Below, piece after piece: positions 7,996 to 12,695 of a DNA stretch of 12,695 nucleotides. The stretch covers positions 1 to 12,695 of the forward strand of contig QIGJ01000330.1 of NCBI GenBank assembly GCA_003229995.1, in the 5' to 3' direction. This DNA is from Gammaproteobacteria bacterium. GTDB lineage: Bacteria > Pseudomonadota > Gammaproteobacteria > SZUA-152. Every line of letters starts with the position of its first letter. Within the stretch, counting starts at the first letter, position 1. The notes below the pieces were generated by a model. The model was not told the DNA's origin. It was given only the letters and a program-made list of their open reading frames with translations, and ran no database searches. The position numbers were made by a program, and so were the translations under genes.

Positions 7996-8007
7996 GGGGA
8001 GCTGGTT

Positions 8008-8076
8008 ATGACTTTTGCTATTACGCTTTTTGTTATCCTTATGGGCACTGCATTTGTAGGTATGTTTACCTCTTAA
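8008..8076 (+). CDS. 22-residue hydrophobic small protein, function unknown
   Basis: Very short ORF beginning MTFAITLFVILMG and ending GMFTS, then TAA. Apart from a few Thr, Gly and Ser it is entirely hydrophobic, with no charged residue, and is long enough to cross a membrane once. The ATG is preceded by GGGGAG (7996-8001) with 6 bases of spacing, among the best ribosome binding sites in the window. A promoter-like element lies just upstream and a strong intrinsic terminator starts 40 bases after the stop, so it sits in its own transcription unit. I recognise no family: it does not match the CydX, KdpF or MgtS patterns as I know them. Possibilities are a small membrane-protein regulator, a type I toxin-like peptide, or a chance frame. 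No overlapping antisense RNA was identified. Confidence 0.55.
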   Translation: MTFAITLFVILMGTAFVGMFTS

Positions 8077-8116
8077 TTGACGGTAGACTGCGGTTTTCCT
8101 GCGGGGTAAACTGCCT

Positions 8117-8158
8117 AAAAAGGGCTGGGACGGCGATATATTGCCTCAGCCCTTTTTT
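8117..8158. terminator. strong bidirectional intrinsic terminator
   Basis: AAAAAGGGCTG (8117-8127) pairs perfectly with CAGCCCTTTTT (8147-8157) for 11 base pairs. The interior can add GGC/GCC pairing (8132-8134 with 8143-8145). On the plus strand the stem is followed by TTTTTT, ending the 22-codon ORF's unit. On the minus strand the complementary A-run becomes a U-run 14 bases after the kinase stop. It should serve both convergent genes. Confidence 0.9.
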
Positions 8159-8171
8159 ATTATGTATTATC

Positions 8172-10886
8172 TCAAAGCGGGCTATTTCCACAGGTTTGCA
8201 ATAAATATTTTGATGTGTAATTGATTTCCTGCTCAATTTCAATGAGCAAATCCGTAAAATTCTCTGCAATATCATTTTTCCTGACCTTATCAACAAGCGC
8301 ATCACAAATTTCAGATAATTTTTGGGCTCCAAGGTTGGCACTACTACCTTTTAGTGAATGGGCAGAGAATTCAATGCTTTCTATATCAAGGTTTTGAATG
8401 GCTACACGTAGCTCATTAAGCCGCTTGTCCGCACCTTCAATAAATAACAGAATAATCTCGGCATATTGTTCTTCGGAAAGTACCTCCACAAGATCATTCA
8501 ATAATTTAAAATCAAAATGTGCAGACAGGTCTACGTCATCATGCTGATTCACTTCTAAAATATTACCAGTAACCATGGGAGTGGTCTCCACATCACTACT
8601 GCCTATTTCAAACTTGGAAAAAACATCACGTATTGCCTGTATGCGTATAGGTTTAACCAAAAAATCATCCATGCCAGATGATAAACATGCCTTACGATCC
8701 TCATCCAGCGCATTGGCCGTTAATGCAATAATCGGCGTACGCTTTAGTCCCAGTTCATATTCCATTTTGCGCATTTTTCTCGTTGCCTCAAACCCATCCA
8801 TAAGCGGCATTTGGCAATCCATCAAAACTACGTGATATTTATTTGACTGAAATAATAAAAAGGCCTGTAACCCATCGCTCGCAATATCAACTTTATAACC
8901 TTGTTTGTGTAAAATTGTCACAGCAACCTGCTGATTTATTGCATTGTCCTCAACCAAAAGTACCGAGGCGGCATGATTCCGTGTTGAAGAGTATTTACTT
9001 ATAGCCCCCACACTATCTGTGTCATTATTTTTTTTACCTTCCAATAATGACAAAGCCTCAAACAATGCGGCACATCTTACCGGGCGGCCAATATTTGCAT
9101 TAAGTTGAAAAACCGCCGACTTTCCGATGACATCGTTCTCCGAAAGTTTAAAAATTCCCATGCTGTTTTTTGCGTTAACAATTTTTTTTCGTAAATCGAC
9201 TGCATCAGTAATATTGCAACTCAATAGTTCATCAATATCCAGTATTGCCAGATCAACGGAAGGAACTTTTGGAACAGTAAAAACATCACTGGTACAGTCA
9301 ATCGACATCACCACTGTACATCCCCAATATTCAACAAGATTGGTAATTGCCTCTCGAACCGCAACGCTGCGCGCAAAAATATAAATGGTTAAATTAAATT
9401 TAGATTTCTTACGGTAGTCTCTCATTTTCTCTGAAGAAGAAAGTCTGGCTGTAAACCAGAATGTACTACCAACACCCTCTACAGAATCAACCCCCATCTT
9501 CCCTTCAAATAATTCCACCATTTGTCGGCATATTGATAAACCAAGACCAGTACCACCATATTTTCGGGTTGTCGATTCATCAGCTTGTGTAAACGTGTCA
9601 AATATTAATTTTTTAGCCGATTCGGAAATACCAACACCCGTATCACGAACTATAAACTTATAAAAATTATTACCCGTAGAAGAATGGTTTTTATCACACT
9701 CTAAACTAATGAATATATCACCATGATCTGTAAACTTCATCGCATTACTAATCAGGTTGTTCAAGATTTGCCGCAATCGGGTTGGATCACCAATAACATA
9801 CTCTGGTATATCATTATTGATATGAGAAACAATTTCGACACCTTTATCCTGTATTTTTTTGGCGTATAACCCCACTACTTCTTCAAGTAAATGTCGTACA
9901 TCAAAAGAAATTGATTCAAATTTAATTTTTCCAGCTTCAATTTTTGAAAAATCCAACACATCATTAATAACACTCAACAAGGCTTCTGCTGAATTATAGG
10001 CTGTATCAATAAAATATTTTTGCTCAGAAACCAGATGGGTATCACGCAGTAAATCCAGCATACCTAACACGCCTGTCATTGGCGTACGTATTTCATGACT
10101 CATGTTGGCAAGAAAAGTGGATTTCGCTTTTGTAGAATCTTCAGCTTGAGAATATGCTAATGATAACTGGGTATTTTTTTCGCTTAATTCCTGACTCTTG
10201 TTTCGCACATTCCGTGTTACTGTTCGTGCAATAAAAATCCCCACCACTAACGAAAAAATCTCCAATAAAAGCAACATCAACCAAATGAATTGATAATCAT
10301 TCATGTTACTCTCTACCGCCCTATCGGTATATTCCTGTTGTAAATTAATCAATTCATCCAAAAGGCCCAGTAATATTTTTTGTTCTTGAAGTCCTTCGGT
10401 TGCAGCAATAGTGATGGCATTATCCGCTGTTTCCTGCATCAACAGTTCAGCGATTGTTCGATTTTTAAGTTGCGCTATGTTTGCGGCTATTTCCAAACGT
10501 TTATAAATGTCATGTTCTCTTTTATTAGCACCCAAACTAAGCAGCTCTTCTCTGTGAGAGCGGTAGTCACCTGCATATGAATAAAAACGTAACAGTTCTG
10601 CATCACGAGAAAAATAATCGTCGGTCGCCAGCATCGTATAAATACTGATTGCTCTTTGCATAATGGCATCACGCATGGCAAAAGCCAGCGCAACTTTTTT
10701 ATTATGCACATTAACAATGGCTTCCATATTAGAATTAAATTCCTTCAGACGATACAGGCTCACCGAGGTTACCAGCAAAACAAGCACCAGTATGACGCTA
10801 AATCCCATGCCGACGACACTTGCCAGATGACCATATTCTGTGCGTTTTTTATGCCGTTGTTGAGAGCCCTGCCACGGTATTCGCAT
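8172..10886 (-). CDS. membrane-bound hybrid histidine kinase (HisKA-HATPase-pseudoREC-REC-HPt)
   Basis: A 904-residue sensor for a multistep phosphorelay, BarA-like in architecture but with a different sensor. Start: the ATG at 10886 has GAGG 8 bases upstream; a GTG at 10895 would add three residues. Order: TM1 about 23-45; periplasmic helical domain about 46-199, resembling four-helix-bundle MCP-type sensors; TM2 about 200-220; a short coiled linker without a recognisable HAMP; HisKA with H264 in NMSHEIRTP; HATPase with N-box near 376-381, DTGVG (415-419) and GGTGLGL (444-450); a degenerate receiver about 497-617; a full receiver with E646/D647, phospho-acceptor D690, T723 and K745; and HPt with H843 in SAHSLKGSSANLG. 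All phosphotransfer residues needed are present. No response regulator is adjacent, so the final partner is unknown. Confidence 0.95.
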   Translation of the reverse strand: MRIPWQGSQQRHKKRTEYGHLASVVGMGFSVILVLVLLVTSVSLYRLKEFNSNMEAIVNVHNKKVALAFAMRDAIMQRAISIYTMLATDDYFSRDAELLRFYSYAGDYRSHREELLSLGANKREHDIYKRLEIAANIAQLKNRTIAELLMQETADNAITIAATEGLQEQKILLGLLDELINLQQEYTDRAVESNMNDYQFIWLMLLLLEIFSLVVGIFIARTVTRNVRNKSQELSEKNTQLSLAYSQAEDSTKAKSTFLANMSHEIRTPMTGVLGMLDLLRDTHLVSEQKYFIDTAYNSAEALLSVINDVLDFSKIEAGKIKFESISFDVRHLLEEVVGLYAKKIQDKGVEIVSHINNDIPEYVIGDPTRLRQILNNLISNAMKFTDHGDIFISLECDKNHSSTGNNFYKFIVRDTGVGISESAKKLIFDTFTQADESTTRKYGGTGLGLSICRQMVELFEGKMGVDSVEGVGSTFWFTARLSSSEKMRDYRKKSKFNLTIYIFARSVAVREAITNLVEYWGCTVVMSIDCTSDVFTVPKVPSVDLAILDIDELLSCNITDAVDLRKKIVNAKNSMGIFKLSENDVIGKSAVFQLNANIGRPVRCAALFEALSLLEGKKNNDTDSVGAISKYSSTRNHAASVLLVEDNAINQQVAVTILHKQGYKVDIASDGLQAFLLFQSNKYHVVLMDCQMPLMDGFEATRKMRKMEYELGLKRTPIIALTANALDEDRKACLSSGMDDFLVKPIRIQAIRDVFSKFEIGSSDVETTPMVTGNILEVNQHDDVDLSAHFDFKLLNDLVEVLSEEQYAEIILLFIEGADKRLNELRVAIQNLDIESIEFSAHSLKGSSANLGAQKLSEICDALVDKVRKNDIAENFTDLLIEIEQEINYTSKYLLQTCGNSPL

Positions 10887-10951
10887 TACTGGCACCTCAT
10901 CATGAAACCGAAGGGTGTAAAGTAAACAGACACCATATGGCCGTGAAGTCT

Positions 10952-10971
10952 GGCGTTGCTATCGCAACACC
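10952..10971 (-). promoter_or_regulatory. hairpin in the kinase leader
   Basis: In the minus-strand RNA, GGTGTTGC (10971-10964) pairs with GCAACGCC (10959-10952) around a GATA tetraloop: eight pairs, one of them G-U. On the plus strand the wobble becomes an A-C mismatch, so the structure is better on the kinase message. It lies about 65 bases before the kinase start. It may affect mRNA stability or be an operator dyad. Confidence 0.4.
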
Positions 10972-11047
10972 ACAAACTGGAAAAATAGAATAATTTATTA
11001 CTATTCAAAGGGATATGTACCATTCCGCATGCAAAATAATGACCTTT

Positions 11048-11077
11048 TTCAGGGCTGACTTCAAAAAAAACCCTGAA
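11048..11077. repeat. 7-bp inverted repeat with an alternative pairing
   Basis: TTCAGGG (11048-11054) and CCCTGAA (11071-11077) are exact inverted repeats with an A-rich loop. The loop's ACTTCA (11058-11063) can instead pair with TGAAGT (11074-11079), so two hairpins compete for the same bases. It lies about 110 bases upstream of the VWA gene and could be an operator or leader switch; its role is unknown. Confidence 0.45.
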
Positions 11078-11188
11078 GTTCCGCTACATTTTGCCGCTAT
11101 TTTGCAGAGAAATCACTAATCCTGGATATCAGCTCATATAGGCTCTGTCCGTAACAGGAAAACAAATGTATGTGGAACAGGGCAAGGA

Positions 11189-12487
11189 ATGATCTCACAA
11201 TACCATTTTTTTCATAAGACCAGCATCTTTGGGAGTGTATTAATCTGTGCCATTTTCTTCAGTATTTTTATACCGGATGTGATAGCAAAAAATAATACCA
11301 CACCGACAAAAAACCTTCCCCCAGTAAAAGATATACGGATCTTGATTGATATTTCGGGCAGTATGAAAAAAACAGACCCCAAGAACCTCCGTCGGCCCGC
11401 AGTCAAATTGTTTGCCAGTCTCTTGCCGGAAAATATTTTTTCCGGTGTATGGACATTCGGAAAATGGGTCAACATGTTAGTTCCTCATAACATAACGGAC
11501 TCAAAATGGAAGGCTGCGGTCCATGCACAAGCGCCAAATATTAACTCAACGGGTTTATTTACCAATATTGAAGAAGCACTACGACGTGCAACGTGGGATT
11601 GGAAAGAATATAACCCCCATTATGAGCGCACAATTATTATTCTGTCTGATGGTATGGTCGATATCTCAAAAAATTCGGCAGAAAATAATGACTCAAGATC
11701 ACGGATTTTGAAGGATCTTCTAACAACACTCTCGAATGCCAAAGTTATCATTCATACCATCGCCTTGTCATCACTATCAGACAAAAATTTATTACAACAA
11801 CTATCATTTTCTACTGGAGGTATTCACGAAACCATTGAAACCACAGAAGATCTTGATAAAACATTTATGCGCATATTGGATGTCGCAACGCCAAGGGATG
11901 AATTGCCACTTATCGACAACAAAGTGAAGGTAGATAAAAGTATTAAAGAAATAACATTTTTAACTTTCCGCAAGGATAAATCATCGAATACACGCATTAT
12001 TTCACCTTCAGGAAAAATATATTCTACTAAAAAAGAGAATGATGGTGTTACCTGGCATTCAGAGAATCAATATGATCTGGTCACAATAAAAACACCGGAA
12101 ACGGGTACTTGGAGTATTGATACGGCTATCGACCCGGATAATCGGGTTATGGTGGTTACTGATTTAAGACTCATTACTAGCCACTTACCGGACAACCTTC
12201 TGGCAGGCGATACAATCCCTTTTTATGCGCACCTGGAATCTGAACAAGAAATCATAAAACGTCGGGATTTCCTTCATTTCGTACGTATGTCGATCAAACA
12301 TTCAAATGAAACAAAAAACAAGCCCTATTCCATTAAATTAAAGGATGACGGAAAAGGTATTGATGAGTATAAAAAAGACGGAATTTATTCAGCTGAAATC
12401 AAAAAAACCAACATTCTGGAAAAACACACACTTGAATTAGTTGTTAATGGCACCACATTTAAACGCAAAGAATACACACACAATTAA
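11189..12487 (+). CDS. secreted or membrane-anchored VWA-domain protein (probably frameshifted at its 3' end)
   Basis: A 432-residue product with a hydrophobic N-terminal export signal or anchor (about residues 12-33, ending DVIA) and a von Willebrand factor A domain (about 48-230). The MIDAS metal site is complete: D54-x-S56-x-S58 in LIDISGSM, T125 in GLFTN, and D154 in ILSDG. Beyond it come beta-rich segments (about 250-430), including a D-D-G-K-G-I-D-E...DGIYSAE stretch (386-403) like the acidic DG.YS motif common in extracellular beta-sandwich repeats. Such proteins bind partners in the periplasm or at the surface through the metal site; the partner here is unknown. AGGG lies 6 bases before the ATG. 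The frame stops at 12485 just after an (AC)4 tract, while another frame continues with similar sequence, so the mature gene is probably longer. Confidence 0.85.
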   Translation: MISQYHFFHKTSIFGSVLICAIFFSIFIPDVIAKNNTTPTKNLPPVKDIRILIDISGSMKKTDPKNLRRPAVKLFASLLPENIFSGVWTFGKWVNMLVPHNITDSKWKAAVHAQAPNINSTGLFTNIEEALRRATWDWKEYNPHYERTIIILSDGMVDISKNSAENNDSRSRILKDLLTTLSNAKVIIHTIALSSLSDKNLLQQLSFSTGGIHETIETTEDLDKTFMRILDVATPRDELPLIDNKVKVDKSIKEITFLTFRKDKSSNTRIISPSGKIYSTKKENDGVTWHSENQYDLVTIKTPETGTWSIDTAIDPDNRVMVVTDLRLITSHLPDNLLAGDTIPFYAHLESEQEIIKRRDFLHFVRMSIKHSNETKNKPYSIKLKDDGKGIDEYKKDGIYSAEIKKTNILEKHTLELVVNGTTFKRKEYTHN

Positions 12488-12695
12488 AATTGTTAAATAC
12501 CCTGCGATTATTGATATCAATAAAACATCACATAATAATATTTCAATCAGTATTATTCCCTATCAAGCATTGATCAACACCGAATCATTAAAAATTACTG
12601 CAATATATTCTCGACCTGATGTCGACGACAAAAAATACCCCATAAAAAAAATAAGTCCTGCTGAATGGAGGGAAATTATCCCAACAAATAATGTT
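12447..12695 (+). pseudogene. probable continuation of the VWA gene in a shifted frame (open to window edge)
   Basis: In the +1 frame relative to the VWA ORF, an uninterrupted reading runs from an ATG at 12447 through the right edge, 83 codons. After the (AC)4 tract it reads THTIKIVKYPAIIDINKT and later SIIPYQALINTESLKITAIY, alternating hydrophobic strand-like sequence in keeping with the VWA protein's C-terminal part. The ATG at 12447 has no Shine-Dalgarno sequence, so an independent gene is less likely than a frameshifted continuation. Joining the frames at the repeat gives KRKEYTHTIKIVKYP without a break. Whether this is real decay, phase variation or a sequencing error cannot be told here. 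Confidence 0.6.
12474..12482 (+). repeat. (AC)4 dinucleotide tract at the frameshift point
   Basis: ACACACACA lies three bases before the TAA (12485-12487) that ends the VWA frame. Adding one AC unit would put the downstream open frame in phase with the upstream one. It is short for a classical phase-variation repeat. Confidence 0.7.

Larger units (their letters stand above)
7263..8007. other. 745-base region without a confident gene
   Basis: AT-rich stretch between the small membrane gene and the 22-codon ORF. Visible contents: a perfect 6-pair hairpin TTCCGT-TTT-ACGGAA (7507-7521); a 14-base direct repeat (7534-7573); a doubtful 88-codon minus-strand ORF (7535-7801) in locally GC-richer DNA; an imperfect stem near 7709-7733 (CTGAT, ACCC/GGGT, ATCAG); and a repeated CCTGGTTT (7908-7915, 7930-7937; period 22). 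A TTGACC at 7904-7909 could be a -35 for the downstream small ORF, but its -10 is poor. The patchwork of composition suggests inserted or decayed DNA. No tRNA, transposase motif or complete terminal inverted repeats were recognised. Confidence 0.5.
10887..11188. other. divergent intergenic region between kinase and VWA gene
   Basis: About 300 AT-rich bases that must hold promoters for both divergent genes. I see an 8-pair hairpin in the kinase leader (10952-10971), a smaller GAATA/TATTC repeat near 10988-11006, and the overlapping hairpins at 11048-11077. Candidate -10 boxes exist, such as TATAGG near 11136, but none has a good -35 at proper spacing, so I do not call a promoter. Confidence 0.5.

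Overview
The window looks like chromosome from a gammaproteobacterium. It holds the conserved rpsB-tsf-pyrH-frr-uppS-cdsA-dxr cluster on the minus strand, with map diverging from rpsB. The protein sequences read as gammaproteobacterial (PyrH, Tsf, Frr and RpsB are close to the E. coli/Pseudomonas pattern). Genus cannot be fixed from the sequence alone. The half from 1 to about 6.7 kb has balanced base composition and housekeeping genes. From about 6.9 kb to the end the DNA is visibly AT-richer, loosely packed and accessory in character.

Layout, left half. Reading right to left on the minus strand: a stringent-type promoter (5863-5891), a structured rpsB leader, rpsB (ribosomal protein S2), tsf (EF-Ts), pyrH (UMP kinase), frr (ribosome recycling factor), uppS (undecaprenyl diphosphate synthase), cdsA (CDP-diglyceride synthase), and dxr (DXP reductoisomerase, cut by the left edge). 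The last three overlap each other and are probably translationally coupled. The cluster joins translation, UMP supply, and isoprenoid, phospholipid and wall-carrier synthesis. map (methionine aminopeptidase) is read rightward from the other side of the rpsB control region.

Layout, right half. After map come a small two-helix membrane protein gene (minus strand, 6957-7262) and then about 745 bases with no convincing large gene, containing repeats, hairpins and one doubtful 88-codon ORF. At the end of that stretch is a 22-codon hydrophobic ORF (8008-8076) too short for standard gene calls. It has a good ribosome binding site and a strong terminator just downstream. That terminator is symmetrical and probably also ends the convergent gene, a 904-residue membrane-bound hybrid histidine kinase (HisKA, HATPase, degenerate receiver, true receiver, HPt) with no response regulator beside it. 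Diverging from the kinase is a secreted or membrane-anchored von Willebrand factor A protein with an intact MIDAS site.

The points most worth a second look are three. The VWA gene appears frameshifted in an (AC)4 tract at 12474-12482: the stop at 12485 is followed by an open, protein-like reading in another frame to the window edge. The 22-residue membrane peptide gene sits as an isolated unit between a possible promoter and a terminator. The rpsB leader has two mutually exclusive helices. I saw no CRISPR array, tRNA, rRNA, intact insertion sequence or clear defence system.
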